Notes: generated by a model from the sequence alone, not told the origin. 64,000 nucleotides of DNA from Cytobacillus eiseniae (GCF_017874625.1 NZ_JAGIKZ010000002.1:1-64000), one strand, 5' to 3'. Positions 34,825 through 44,622 are shown, counted from the first letter of the stretch. Numbers and translations are program-made.

Positions 34825-35265
34825 ATGAATTCAGAACAGGTTAACCAATCACTGAAATTATTTATAGTATTGTCACGAGCATATCGTGCGGTAAATGAGA
34901 ATGTGAATAAGCTCATTCAGACATATGGGCTTAATCCGACTGAATTTGCTGTAATGGAACTGCTATATCATAAAGGGGATCAGCCGCTTCAGCAAATTGG
35001 CGGAAAGATTCTACTAGCAAGTGGGAGTATTACGTATGTAGTAGATAAGCTGGAGCAAAAAGGATTGCTATCTAGAGTCGCTTGTCCTAAAGATAGAAGA
35101 GTCACATATGCACAAATTACAGAACAGGGAAAAGCTTTTATAGAAGATGTTTTTCCTGATCACGCCAAACAAATTGATGCTTATATGTCTGAACTATCTC
35201 CTGAAGAAAAAGATATGGCGATTGGTTTATTGAAAAAGCTTGGTATGTCACAAACAAATCAATAA
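34825..35265 (+). CDS. mhqR: MarR family regulator, MhqR-like
   Basis: The 146-residue winged-helix repressor has the MarR fold: LNPTEFAVMELLYHKGDQPL, recognition helix IGGKILLASGSITYVVDKLE, and wing RVACPKDRRVTYAQITEQG. Length and position divergent from a kinD-like gene match MhqR, the repressor of quinone- and catechol-stress genes. A longer frame starts at 34747, but AAAAGGATTGGATAGA points to the ATG at 34825. In this genome the next gene is an oligoendopeptidase, so the target genes of B. subtilis MhqR are not here. Confidence 0.78.
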   Translation: MNSEQVNQSLKLFIVLSRAYRAVNENVNKLIQTYGLNPTEFAVMELLYHKGDQPLQQIGGKILLASGSITYVVDKLEQKGLLSRVACPKDRRVTYAQITEQGKAFIEDVFPDHAKQIDAYMSELSPEEKDMAIGLLKKLGMSQTNQ

Positions 35266-35270
35266 GAGAA

Positions 35271-35307
35271 AAACAAAACACGATTCCAATAGAATCGTGT
35301 TTTGTTT
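35271..35307 (+). terminator. Terminator of mhqR
   Basis: Perfect 16-bp stem (5' arm 35271-35286, 3' arm 35292-35307) around a five-base loop; the 3' arm is T-rich. Confidence 0.88.
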
Positions 35308-35512
35308 ATAGAAAAGAGAATAAAACCTGGTAAACAGAAGGTTCGTCATTGGCTAATCTGTCCAAGGAGGGAAGAATGAATCTATTGATCTGCTAGACGT
35401 TTGAAGCTGAACAAGTCATTTGAAGTTTTTACTCTCAAGTTTGCAGGAATTAATAAATAGCTGTCGAAAATATCTTATGGGATTAAAAAAAAGGAATCAG
35501 GGAGGCAATGCT

Positions 35513-37207
35513 ATGAGCTTTAGTAGCTATACATATACGCGGCCGAATATGGACGAAATTAGCAATCGTTTTGAAGTAGCAATTAAGAGATTTACAGAGG
35601 CAGCTACTGCAGATTTACAAAATCAAGCAATGAATGAAATTAATGAGATCCGCAATGATATTGGAACGATGTTTAATCTATGTTATATTCGTCATTCAGT
35701 GGATACAAATGATGAATTTTATAAAGAAGAGCAAGACTTTATGGATGAGATCGATCCTGTCATTGAAGGATTTGTAACAAAATACTATAAGGCGCTTGTC
35801 TCATCTCCTTTTCGTAATGAGCTTGAGGAGAAATGGGGAAGTCAGTTATTTGCTTTAGCTGAAGCGCAGTTAAAGGTCTTTTCTCCAGAAATTGTTCCAT
35901 ATTTGCAAAAGGAAAATAAACTATCGACCGAATATACGAAATTGATTGCGTCTGCAAAGATTGAATTTGAAGGCGAGGAACGAACGCTTGCACAGATGGA
36001 ACCCTATGCAGAATCAACTGACAGGGATGTGAGAAAATGGGCAAATGAAGCTCGATTTGGATTCTTTGCTGAACATGAAGAAGAATTGGACCGTATTTAT
36101 GATGAATTAGTAAAGGTGCGTACAGAAATTGCACAGAAATTAGGATATGATAATTTTGTTGATTTGGCCTATTTACGTATGCAGCGTACAGATTATGATG
36201 CTTCAATGGTAGCGAAATTCCGTGACCAGGTAAAAGAATTTATTGTTCCAATGGCAACGAAGCTAAAAGAAAGACAAAGAGAGCGCATCGGTGTAGATAA
36301 ATTAGCTTATTATGATGAGGGCTTCAATTTCAAGACTGGAAATGCAACACCTAAAGGGAGCCCAGAATGGATTGTTGAAAATGGGCAAACAATGTATGAT
36401 GAGCTTTCAAATGAAACAGGCGATTTCTTCTCCTATATGCAACAAGAAGAATTGATGGATCTAGTCGCTAAAAAAGGCAAAGCCGGCGGAGGCTATTGTA
36501 CGTATATTGAAAACTATAAATCGCCATACATCTTCTCTAATTTTAATGGTACATCTGGAGATATAGATGTACTAACACATGAAGCTGGCCATGCTTTTCA
36601 AGTATATACAAGCCGGCATTTCGAAATTCCTGAATATAACTGGCCAACATATGAGGCTTGTGAAATTCATTCTATGAGTATGGAATTCTTCACATGGCCA
36701 TGGATGGATAAGTTCTTTAAGGAAGATACGGAGAAATATAAATTCGCCCATTTAAGTAGTGCATTATTATTCCTCCCATACGGAGTAGCTGTGGATGAAT
36801 TCCAACATTGGGTATATGAAAATCACATGGCAACTCCTAAAGAAAGAAAAACGGCATGGAGAGAGATCGAAAGAAAATATATGCCGCATAAAGATTATGA
36901 TGGAAATGAATATTTAGAAAATGGCGGATTTTGGCAGCGCCAATCACATATTTATAATTCCCCATTTTATTATATTGATTATACATTGGCTCAAATTTGT
37001 GCATTCCAATTTTGGAAGCGTTCAAGAGAAAATCAAGAAGAGGCTTGGAAAGACTATGTACATCTTTGTGGACTTGGTGGAAGCAAAGCATTTACTGGAC
37101 TTGTCGAAGAAGCGAACTTAATTTCCCCATTTGAAGATGGCTGTGTGGAATCCGTCGTAGAGGTGATAGAAAACTGGTTAAATTCAGTTGAGGATAAAAG
37201 TCTATAA
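35513..37207 (+). CDS. M3 family oligoendopeptidase
   Basis: A 564-residue cytosolic zinc metallopeptidase that cuts short peptides. The active-site motif DVLTHEAGHAFQVYTS (HExxH) is near residue 355, with the third ligand Glu in YEACEIHSMSMEFF downstream. Domain order and length fit the M3B oligoendopeptidase F-like group. The open frame extends 31 codons upstream, but AGGGAGGCAATGCT fixes the ATG at 35513. Monocistronic; probably peptide turnover and recycling. Confidence 0.9.
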   Translation: MSFSSYTYTRPNMDEISNRFEVAIKRFTEAATADLQNQAMNEINEIRNDIGTMFNLCYIRHSVDTNDEFYKEEQDFMDEIDPVIEGFVTKYYKALVSSPFRNELEEKWGSQLFALAEAQLKVFSPEIVPYLQKENKLSTEYTKLIASAKIEFEGEERTLAQMEPYAESTDRDVRKWANEARFGFFAEHEEELDRIYDELVKVRTEIAQKLGYDNFVDLAYLRMQRTDYDASMVAKFRDQVKEFIVPMATKLKERQRERIGVDKLAYYDEGFNFKTGNATPKGSPEWIVENGQTMYDELSNETGDFFSYMQQEELMDLVAKKGKAGGGYCTYIENYKSPYIFSNFNGTSGDIDVLTHEAGHAFQVYTSRHFEIPEYNWPTYEACEIHSMSMEFFTWPWMDKFFKEDTEKYKFAHLSSALLFLPYGVAVDEFQHWVYENHMATPKERKTAWREIERKYMPHKDYDGNEYLENGGFWQRQSHIYNSPFYYIDYTLAQICAFQFWKRSRENQEEAWKDYVHLCGLGGSKAFTGLVEEANLISPFEDGCVESVVEVIENWLNSVEDKSL

Positions 37208-37414
37208 TGAAAGAAAGGGCTAGGCATTATGTCTAGTCCTTTTATTGTGGTTGAGGTTTGATTCGGTCCTCTTTATTTTTATTGTTATTTGAATGAAGCG
37301 GGAGAATTTTACTGAATGATTCTCCTCCTTCCTCTATATGTGCGATGAATTGGAAAAAAGCTCGTCTTTGTTTGTCCCAATGCTCATATAGTGATAGGGA
37401 AGGAGGAGATTTCA

Positions 37415-38467
37415 GTGAAAACAAACTGGGGAGGAGCCTTTCAAATTGCTGCTGTATATGTAGGGACAGTAGTCGGGGCTGGTTTTGCAACGGGACGAGA
37501 AATTGTCGAATTTTTTTCTCGGTTTGGATTTATTGGATTTATTTCAATTTTAATGAGTGGTTATATATTTATCTTTCTAGGGTCAAAGGCAATGAGAATT
37601 TCTGCTCAGATTCAAGCTACCTCTTATCAAGAATTGAATGAATATCTATTTGGAAAGTTCTTTGGCCGCATGATTAATCTATTAATGCTACTCATGTTAC
37701 TAGGTGTATGTGCGGTTATGCTAGCAGGAGCTGGAGCTGTTTTTGAAGAACAAATTGGGTTGTCAAAGGAATTTGGTATTTTTCTAACAATTGGTTTATC
37801 AATTATTGTGATGATTGTCGGGATAAAAGGTCTATTTGCTGTGAACTTATTTGTTGTTCCAATGATGATTATCTTTAGTTTTCTTTTACTGATTCTGTCA
37901 ATGAAGCTGCCTCACTTTATGGATCAATTATTGTTTATTCCGTATGCTGAGGATGGGTGGAAGGCTGTTGTTGCTCCATTCTCCTATGCTGCATTGAATT
38001 TGACATTGGCACAAGCTGTTTTAGTTCCAGTTGCGGCAGAAATCAAGGATGATCAAACGATCAAAATGGGAGGAATGTTAGGAGGGCTGGCATTAACGAT
38101 TATTCTTATATCCAGTCATATGACATTAGTTATGCTGCCTAATCTGGAAAGCTATGAAATTCCAATGGGCGTCATTATGCGGACCATCGCATCATCTTTT
38201 TTCTGGATATATGTATTTATTATTTATGGAGAAATCTTTACATCAGTAATTGGAAATGTATTTGGTGTGGAGCGTCAGGTGAGAAAGTATATTTCTATTC
38301 CTACAATCGTGACGGTAAGTGTTATTTTTGTTATATGTTATTTAATTAGTTTGATTAATTATGGGACATTGCTTTCGTATTTGTATCCTACTTTTGGTTA
38401 TATCAGTATTATATTTATTGTTTTATTATGGATGAAGCCTTTTGAAGAGAGAAAAGACCCGAAATAG
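37415..38467 (+). CDS. ykvI: YkvI-like membrane transporter
   Basis: The 350-residue protein has about ten membrane helices and starts with the amino-acid-permease-like VYVGTVVGAGFATGREIVEF. It matches my memory of B. subtilis YkvI, a putative permease of the LeuT-like/APC superfamily with unknown substrate. GTG start at 37415 is chosen from AAGGAGGAGATTTCA. It converges with a lipoprotein gene across a shared terminator. Confidence 0.8.
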   Translation: MKTNWGGAFQIAAVYVGTVVGAGFATGREIVEFFSRFGFIGFISILMSGYIFIFLGSKAMRISAQIQATSYQELNEYLFGKFFGRMINLLMLLMLLGVCAVMLAGAGAVFEEQIGLSKEFGIFLTIGLSIIVMIVGIKGLFAVNLFVVPMMIIFSFLLLILSMKLPHFMDQLLFIPYAEDGWKAVVAPFSYAALNLTLAQAVLVPVAAEIKDDQTIKMGGMLGGLALTIILISSHMTLVMLPNLESYEIPMGVIMRTIASSFFWIYVFIIYGEIFTSVIGNVFGVERQVRKYISIPTIVTVSVIFVICYLISLINYGTLLSYLYPTFGYISIIFIVLLWMKPFEERKDPK

Positions 38468-38477
38468 TTCGGGTCTT
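38454..38477. terminator. Bidirectional terminator, ykvI / lipoprotein gene
   Basis: Perfect 10-bp stem AAGACCCGAA/TTCGGGTCTT overlaps the 3' end of ykvI; T residues are few on the plus side. Confidence 0.75.
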
Positions 38478-38485
38478 ACATTACA

Positions 38486-39154
38486 CTACTCGATTGTTGA
38501 AATTGTTTTTGCCATTTGAATATATGCGTCTTTATTATCGGAATCAGATTTGGTGAAGATTGTTAATTTGATTGGCTGCTTTTCATTTTTAATTAATAAA
38601 GCTGTTACAACATCCATATCCTTTGCTGTCTCTAATGCAGTTGTTTCTTGGAAGAAGTCGTCATCTGGAGCATCAATTGTTTTTACTTCTGCATTCACTG
38701 ACTCAAGCTGCGCTTTAGCAGTTTCAATAACCGTATCCCAATTTGCATCAGCAGGAAGTAGCTCAATTCTCATAAAGCTTTGTTCGTTTTCAGTATAGTA
38801 GAGCACATCTTTATGTGGTTCTTCTGCAGTTAGTACGTATTCAGGAAGCACATACAAGGAGAAATTTTGATTATCACTTTGTGTTAGTTTGGCCGTTGCT
38901 TCTTTTTGTTCTCCATTAAATTCATACTGCAGATTTTGCTCGTCATTTCGAATCGTTTCATCTTCGGTGACTTCCTCTTTGACAGGATCGACATTTTCTT
39001 CAGCTTGGTCTTCTGTATTTTGCTCTTCTTGCTCCACATTTTCAATAGGGGTTGTCCCATTTGTTTCTTCTTTAACTTCCTCATTTGTCCCACATCCGGT
39101 TAGAATCATTGCTAATAATCCGGATAAAAGCAACCATTTAGCAAACTTTTTCAT
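38486..39154 (-). CDS. Lipoprotein of unknown function
   Basis: The 222-residue product has a lipoprotein signal (MKKFAKWLLLSGLLAMILTG, followed by the lipidated Cys). A long acidic linker of Glu, Asn, Thr and Gln (about 23-75) leads to a globular domain of about 140 residues with no motif I know. GGAGGAGAACAAT selects the ATG at 39154, five codons inside the longest frame. It lies in the same direction as the protease gene but with a 100-base gap. Confidence 0.75.
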   Translation of the reverse strand: MKKFAKWLLLSGLLAMILTGCGTNEEVKEETNGTTPIENVEQEEQNTEDQAEENVDPVKEEVTEDETIRNDEQNLQYEFNGEQKEATAKLTQSDNQNFSLYVLPEYVLTAEEPHKDVLYYTENEQSFMRIELLPADANWDTVIETAKAQLESVNAEVKTIDAPDDDFFQETTALETAKDMDVVTALLIKNEKQPIKLTIFTKSDSDNKDAYIQMAKTISTIE

Positions 39155-39255
39155 ATTGTTCTCCTCCATTGTACTTGAAAATTTGGTACATATTCTTCAT
39201 TGTACATACATTAACATTCCCATCCATTTTCAACAACCTATCCCGAGAAATTGTT

Positions 39256-39867
39256 CTAATAAAAAGGAAGAATAACAAATAAAAATAAATCAAAAATTAA
39301 GTGAGAAACAATAACGAGCGGCATACTCTTTTTCCAAGCATATAGGATACCCCAATATATTCCTGCAATTAATGCTGCAAATGCTAAAATCCAATGTGTC
39401 GCGTAAAAATGGACAGATGCATAAAGAATAGAAGATAGAATAATTCCAATTGGAATATTTATATGTTTTAATACCCTTTTTTGTACAAAGCCTCTCCAGA
39501 ATATTTCCTCACCAGGAATAATCACGAGGATGAGGACGATATAATGCCAAAGCAATGATGGCGATAAACGGCTATAGAGCTTTGATATTTCTTTTGAAAA
39601 AGGAAGATTGAGTAGCTCAATTAAACTGTTTCCTAGCCAAAAAACACCAAATAGAGCAAAGCCAGAGACGGCTCCATACATGATAAAACTTGAAAAAGGA
39701 ACTTGGTCCTCTAATTCTTCATTTAAGATCGCATAGCTAATCAAAAATAATAATGATGCAGTAAAAATATACCAAAATACTGCTTTGTCCTGAAATGTGA
39801 AATACATTAATATATGGGCTAAAACGAATCCAATAATTAGTCGTATATCGGTTGTAAGCTTTTTCAA
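39256..39867 (-). CDS. CPBP (CAAX/Abi) family intramembrane metalloprotease
   Basis: This 203-residue protein has six membrane helices and the CPBP motifs: PGEEIFWRGFVQKR (EExxxR) near residue 123, SVHFYATH and VIVSHLIFDLFL with the distal His and Asp. Relatives cleave membrane peptides or signals, including in bacteriocin immunity. TTG is the start, after AAAGGAGTTTGTACGG. No bacteriocin gene is near. Confidence 0.85.
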   Translation of the reverse strand: MKKLTTDIRLIIGFVLAHILMYFTFQDKAVFWYIFTASLLFLISYAILNEELEDQVPFSSFIMYGAVSGFALFGVFWLGNSLIELLNLPFSKEISKLYSRLSPSLLWHYIVLILVIIPGEEIFWRGFVQKRVLKHINIPIGIILSSILYASVHFYATHWILAFAALIAGIYWGILYAWKKSMPLVIVSHLIFDLFLFVILPFY

Positions 39868-40025
39868 CCGTACAAACTCCTTTCTATAGCTCCCTATCCA
39901 ATCTGCTTCCTATAATACCATATCTATATTAACAAAATTAAATCTTGAATAGGAAGGGAAAAGGTATTTATAAATAAAATAGCTATAATTGCTTATTCTA
40001 ATACTTGAAGAAAGGGGTGAAATGG

Positions 40026-40139
40026 ATGACAAAAAATAAGCGTGAGAAAGAACGAGCATGGACAGTTAGGAAGCAGGATCAGAATCCTCATGGAAAAGTT
40101 AAATCATTAAAGGAGCTTTCACGAGAAAAGGAGCAATAA
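40026..40139 (+). CDS. Small basic protein, possibly DUF6254
   Basis: A 37-residue product (MTKNKREKERAWTVRKQD followed by QNPHGKVKSLKELSREKEQ) with AAAGGGGTGAAATGG before the ATG and a terminator directly after. The R-E/K-R-x-W-x-V-R-K...PHGKVKS pattern matches what I recall of the short DUF6254 family in Bacillaceae. Function unknown. Confidence 0.72.
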   Translation: MTKNKREKERAWTVRKQDQNPHGKVKSLKELSREKEQ

Positions 40140-40141
40140 TA

Positions 40142-40166
40142 AAAAAGCAGCTGAAAGCTGCTTTTT
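40142..40166. terminator. Bidirectional terminator
   Basis: AAAAGCAGCT-GAA-AGCTGCTTTT, perfect arms, T tract on the plus side and A tract on the left for the convergent ykvS. Confidence 0.88.
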
Positions 40167-40222
40167 GTTGATTTTACACCAATTGTATTATTCTGATTGT
40201 GTATGCGTTTTCAAAAAAATGT

Positions 40223-40411
40223 TTATATGTTAGTTTCCTTAATCACTTTATAGTTTTTATGATTAACAACTGTTCTTTGTTCGATCTCGAGATTTTGAAA
40301 ATTGTCCATATAGGATAAATCAACAATGACGGAGTTTTCATTTACCTTTTCGACAATTCCCTGTAAACCATCACGAAATTCAATTACATTGCCAACCTCA
40401 GCTTTTTTCAA
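40223..40411 (-). CDS. ykvS: YkvS-like DUF2187 protein
   Basis: The 62-residue protein matches B. subtilis YkvS: KVGDxxEFRDGLxGIVEKVN-type start (here EVGNVIEFRDGLQGIVEKV), then a short SH3-like beta barrel and TVVNHKNYKVIKE. Function unknown. TTG start after AAGGGGAGAGGCA. Monocistronic and convergent with the small gene before it. Confidence 0.88.
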   Translation of the reverse strand: MKKAEVGNVIEFRDGLQGIVEKVNENSVIVDLSYMDNFQNLEIEQRTVVNHKNYKVIKETNI

Positions 40412-40615
40412 ATGCCTCTCCCCTTTTCTATAAATGATTACTAACAGTTTGCACTAAATTTTACTGTTCGTAAAGAAAAAGCACTCTATTTTGTTAATAT
40501 CGCTATTATTAAAGTTAAAAATATAAATGTATTTTAAATTTTCAAAATAGAGGAAAATGATATATATTTATTATAGTGAAATATTCATAAATTTATATTC
40601 TACTAGGAGGCATTT

Positions 40616-41551
40616 ATGAAAGAACTAGAAAAGCTAAAAGCAGAAATACGCAAGGTAATGATTGGAAAAGAGAAGGAAGTGGAGCTTTTTATAATCTCAC
40701 TATTGTTTAATGGCCATATTCTGATGGAGAGTGTTCCGGGAACGGGAAAAACGATGCTTGCAAAGACATTTGCCAAAACGATAAATGGCGTATTCTCAAG
40801 AATTCAATTTACTCCAGATGTTCTCCCAAGTGATGTAACAGGCATTCAGTTCTTTAACCCAAAGGAACAGGAATTTGAATTTAAACCTGGTCCGATTATC
40901 GCTAATATTGTTCTTGCTGATGAAATCAATCGGGCAACACCAAGAACACAATCAAGCTTGCTTGAAGTAATGGAGGAGCAACAAGTTACAGTTGATGGCC
41001 ATGCGATAACTATTCCTGAACCATTTATGGTTATTGCGACGCAGAATCCAGTCGAATCGCAACAAGGTACCTTTCCATTGCCAATTGCCCAAATGGATCG
41101 TTTTTTCATCAAATTATCAATGGACTATCCGACATTGGAAGAGGAAAGGGAAATGATTCAAATTTTTAAAGGGGATAAAGAGAAGGAAGAAGTGGATGCC
41201 GTTCTTTCAGCTTCATCGATCGAAAAGCTGAAAAGTGCAGTGAAGGAAGTAAAATGGAACAATGAAGTGGAATCTTATCTATTACATCTCGTTAGAAAAA
41301 CAAGAGAACATCCATCCATTGAATTAGGCGTCAGTCCCCGTGGTACATTGGCTCTTATGAAGGCATCTCAAGGAAAGGCATTATTGGAAGGAAGGGAATA
41401 CGTAATCCCGAATGATATTAAAGCAATGGTTCCATATGTTCTCGGTCATCGTATTTTCTTAACGACGGAAGCTTCATTAACGAAAACAGTGGAGAAGGTT
41501 CTTCAAGAAGTGATTGAAATCATCCCAGTACCAGTTGAAGCAGGAGCATAG
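40616..41551 (+). CDS. MoxR family AAA+ ATPase
   Basis: The 311-residue ATPase has Walker A MESVPGTGKTMLAKTFA, Walker B NIVLADEINRATPRTQSS and sensor 1 FMVIATQNPVE, all canonical for MoxR. Such proteins act as chaperone-like activators of partner complexes. TAGGAGGCATTT precedes the ATG. First gene of a three-gene operon with a DUF58 protein and a DUF4129 membrane protein, equivalent to yeaC-yeaD-yebA of B. subtilis in organisation, though not in map place. Confidence 0.9.
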   Translation: MKELEKLKAEIRKVMIGKEKEVELFIISLLFNGHILMESVPGTGKTMLAKTFAKTINGVFSRIQFTPDVLPSDVTGIQFFNPKEQEFEFKPGPIIANIVLADEINRATPRTQSSLLEVMEEQQVTVDGHAITIPEPFMVIATQNPVESQQGTFPLPIAQMDRFFIKLSMDYPTLEEEREMIQIFKGDKEKEEVDAVLSASSIEKLKSAVKEVKWNNEVESYLLHLVRKTREHPSIELGVSPRGTLALMKASQGKALLEGREYVIPNDIKAMVPYVLGHRIFLTTEASLTKTVEKVLQEVIEIIPVPVEAGA

Positions 41552-41553
41552 GA

Positions 41554-42750
41554 ATGGAATGGAAAAAGTATTCAATTGAAGATCAGTACTTATCGCTGAC
41601 AGCAGCCTTAGCCCTTTTTCTATTTTTTGCAAGCATGTACTTCCAGTCTTTAGTTATCTTTTTTGCTGCCGTATTCCTTTTAGTTTTCATTTTGGCTAAT
41701 TCCTTATATTTAAAATATATTGGTGAACGATTGTATTTTGAAAATAAATGGCAGAGAGAGAAGTTCTTCCCTAATGAGAAAGGTGAGTGGATCTTGCCTT
41801 TTGTTAATAAAGGCCTACCAATCATGAAAGGGGAATTGCGCGTTTATTTCGATGATATTGTGACCCCCTTGGATGAATTTGGTGTTAAGAGAACTTCTCA
41901 ATATGAGTTCTCTATTCCATTATCACTAAATTATAATGAAAGCAATATAGTGAAAATTCCTTATACAACACGTAAACGAGGCTTGGCAAAAATAAGAAGA
42001 ATTGAATGGCATATTCCACATTTTTTTGGGATTGGAGAAACGGTTTTAGAATATAAAGGTTTAGTCATGCAGGAGGCACTTATTTATCCGATGCCAGCAC
42101 CTGTGAAAAATGTACGTTCTTTTCTTTCAGAGCGATTAGGTGAGTCGCTTGTATCCCACTCTTTATATGAGGATTATTTATCACCTAGTGGGACAAGGGA
42201 TTATGTTTATTCGGATAGTTTTAACAGAATCAATTGGAAAGCAAGTGCTGTGATGCAAAAATTACAGACGAAGTTGTATGATCGTGTACAAGAAACTGGC
42301 TGGAATTTATCCCTTAATATTGCCGATCGACATGCTATTACGAATCATTTGGAATTGCTGTTAAGCTGTGCTGCTGAACTGGCGTATTATTCAACAAAAC
42401 ACAATATTCCATTCTCTTTTTGTATGAATATTCGAATTGCAGGGTCGATTCCTTTTTATTTTATTCCGGCAGGGACAGGAAAAGAGCAGCTGCAAAAGGT
42501 ACTTGAAGCATTAGCGATTGTTGATCAGCACTCATCTGTTCTTCCTTATGAAAAAATGCTGGCATTTTATCACCGTCATTTACCTGTACAGCCTTACTTT
42601 ATTCATGGAGGAAAAAGCACTGTGAAGACGGAAGATGTATTCCAAGCAATTAGTAAGAAGGGTGCAACGTTAATTGAACTGCAATTACATGAAAATGAGG
42701 CGGTGCTCGTACATAAACAATCAGTGAAGAAAGAAGTGGTAGGAACATGA
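41554..42750 (+). CDS. DUF58 domain protein
   Basis: This 398-residue protein begins with two membrane helices (about 15-50) and has the DUF58 domain with the von Willebrand-like core around residues 195-250 (LSPSGTRDYVYSDSFNRINWKASAVMQKLQTKLYD; the R-D/E-Y...D-x-x-x-x-I-x-W-K-A signature is split here only for description). It always travels with MoxR ATPases. It starts two bases after the MoxR stop and overlaps the next gene by four bases. Confidence 0.85.
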   Translation: MEWKKYSIEDQYLSLTAALALFLFFASMYFQSLVIFFAAVFLLVFILANSLYLKYIGERLYFENKWQREKFFPNEKGEWILPFVNKGLPIMKGELRVYFDDIVTPLDEFGVKRTSQYEFSIPLSLNYNESNIVKIPYTTRKRGLAKIRRIEWHIPHFFGIGETVLEYKGLVMQEALIYPMPAPVKNVRSFLSERLGESLVSHSLYEDYLSPSGTRDYVYSDSFNRINWKASAVMQKLQTKLYDRVQETGWNLSLNIADRHAITNHLELLLSCAAELAYYSTKHNIPFSFCMNIRIAGSIPFYFIPAGTGKEQLQKVLEALAIVDQHSSVLPYEKMLAFYHRHLPVQPYFIHGGKSTVKTEDVFQAISKKGATLIELQLHENEAVLVHKQSVKKEVVGT

Positions 42751-43982
42751 TAAAAAGTAGTTGGAATGTGATGTATTTACTGATCATCGAAATTATTTTT
42801 GGTGCACTTTTGATCCTTCCATTTTTTTCATTACAGGAGAAGCAAATACCGCTCGTTGCCTATTTTTTAACGATGATATGTAGCTGTCTCGTATTTTCCT
42901 TACTTTTGCAGCGGTATAAAGAAATGGGGAAAGTGCTATTTTTTGTATTGATTTTACCAGCAGTATTAATTGGTGGAAATGTAATGGACTTTCCGATTTT
43001 TCTTAACTTGCTTATAAGCTTCCTAATCTTTTGGCGTACATTGTCCCATTTTCATGAGCCAGATAAGCAAAATATTGCACTATGGCTATTATTCACGATT
43101 TTACTTGGAATTGTTCTTTTGTTTTTTGCCGGTGTTTCGTCCTCAGAATATATGACGATCATTGGTGGATTAATGATTGCTCAACTACTATTTATTATTA
43201 GTGGCGGATTTATTCGGAAATGGTTAGACCTTTCAGAAGCTGGTAAAAACAAAAAGCAGTTCTTTCGGCCATTTATCGTTATCTTTTCAGCGATATCTCT
43301 GCTTTGTCTCTTAATAACTATAGGGATGAGTACAATAAGATGGCTGTTTTTTTCAATAATAAGTGGCGGAGTTAGCTTAGTGGCATTCATTGCCAAACCA
43401 TTCTTTAATTGGGCAGAGTCTAGGGATTGGTCAGAACAATTTAATAAGCTGAATAAAAATCAAGGTCCAGAGGAATTTTCTGCGGCACAAAATGAATTAG
43501 ATCCATTAGAGAAAAATATAATTTTTGATCCGACTATCATTGTCACTATTCTATTTATCGCTTGTTTATTATTTTTGTTTTACTATCTTTATAAAAATAA
43601 AAGAAAAGTAAATGAAGCAGAAAAAATCAGCAGTGAGACGGCTTATACCGTAGAGAAAAGAATGAACAATGGGAGTACATCATTTTTCCAAAGGGGAAAG
43701 GCGCTATCTCCTAGTCATCCAATTCGGAAGGAAATATTTGCTTTTGAGCGCTATGCCGAAAAACTTCAGTTAGGAAGATGGCCATTTGAATCATTATCAG
43801 ATTGGTTAACTCGAATTGGGATGTATGACTTTAACGAAATTAATAGGATATATGAAAAAGTCAGATATGGGGATCAGCACTATTCAGATAGTGAGAAAAT
43901 GCAATTAAAAGAAATGCTTCATAAGAAAAAGCTTGAATTAAAAGAAATGAATAAGCAAAAAAAGCGAAGGGGAAAAAAGTAG
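42747..43982 (+). CDS. Membrane protein with C-terminal DUF4129-like region
   Basis: The 411-residue protein has about eight membrane helices in two blocks (about 5-145 and 170-225, then one near 257-280) and a cytosolic C-terminal domain (about 300-411; FERYAEKLQLGRWPFESLSDW, then a Lys-rich end) of the DUF4129 type. In most MoxR-DUF58 operons the third gene also carries an outside transglutaminase domain; none is present here, the loop between helices being short. ATGA overlap with the DUF58 gene. Confidence 0.78.
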   Translation: MIKSSWNVMYLLIIEIIFGALLILPFFSLQEKQIPLVAYFLTMICSCLVFSLLLQRYKEMGKVLFFVLILPAVLIGGNVMDFPIFLNLLISFLIFWRTLSHFHEPDKQNIALWLLFTILLGIVLLFFAGVSSSEYMTIIGGLMIAQLLFIISGGFIRKWLDLSEAGKNKKQFFRPFIVIFSAISLLCLLITIGMSTIRWLFFSIISGGVSLVAFIAKPFFNWAESRDWSEQFNKLNKNQGPEEFSAAQNELDPLEKNIIFDPTIIVTILFIACLLFLFYYLYKNKRKVNEAEKISSETAYTVEKRMNNGSTSFFQRGKALSPSHPIRKEIFAFERYAEKLQLGRWPFESLSDWLTRIGMYDFNEINRIYEKVRYGDQHYSDSEKMQLKEMLHKKKLELKEMNKQKKRRGKK

Positions 43983-44051
43983 GTACTATACATGAAAAGG
44001 CTATATTCGTATAAAATAATTAAAATTTATAATTGAAGGAGTTTGTTTCAG

Positions 44052-44318
44052 ATGATTGAAAAAACATTTAAAGTGACAGCCGATACAGGAATTCATGCTC
44101 GTCCTGCTACAATTCTGGTGCAAGCAGCAAGTAAATTTGATTCAGAAATTCATCTAGAATATAAAGGGAAAACAATTAATTTAAAATCAATTATGGGTGT
44201 CATGTCTTTAGGCATAAGGAAAGGTGCAGAAATTAAAATTATGACAGATGGCAATGATGAACAGGAAGCAATGAATAATCTTGAAGCAACCATGAAAAAT
44301 AACAGTCTTTCTGAATAA
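44052..44318 (+). CDS. ptsH: Phosphocarrier protein HPr
   Basis: HPr transfers phosphate from enzyme I to sugar permeases through His15 ([10 protein letters not shown]) and, when phosphorylated at Ser46 ([13 protein letters not shown]), is the co-repressor of CcpA. The 88-residue protein has the exact length and both sites of B. subtilis HPr. AAGGAG at 44035-44040 suits the ATG at 44052 better than the in-frame TTG at 44043. No ptsI or ptsG follows; the gene ends at its own terminator. Confidence 0.93.
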   Translation: MIEKTFKVTADTGIHARPATILVQAASKFDSEIHLEYKGKTINLKSIMGVMSLGIRKGAEIKIMTDGNDEQEAMNNLEATMKNNSLSE

Positions 44319-44408
44319 AAATATGTTTATGCAAAGAAATCAGCGGGTATAGCTTTACTATGCACGTAAGAAATCTGTGCAGACTGCTCAATCTATTTCC
44401 CCCCTTTT

Positions 44409-44437
44409 TAACCAGCCTTCATGATGAAGCTGGTTTT
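44409..44437 (+). terminator. Terminator of ptsH
   Basis: AACCAGC-CTTCATGATGAA-GCTGGTT, extended by TTCAT/ATGAA pairing, followed by TTTTTTC. The following 170 bases hold no gene. Confidence 0.85.
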
Positions 44438-44622
44438 TTTCTTTGAGTTAAAGAATGGCCTTGCACAAGCGATCCAATCGTTGAAGTTAAAAGGAAACTT
44501 TCTAGCCAGCTTGTTTTAACTATGGCTTGAGAGTAATTAAACAATTTCCCCTGTTCGATTTCTATGTTTGGAGGTTTATCTATACTAGTGGATGGATATG
44601 GTAGGAATAAGGGGTGAAATAT

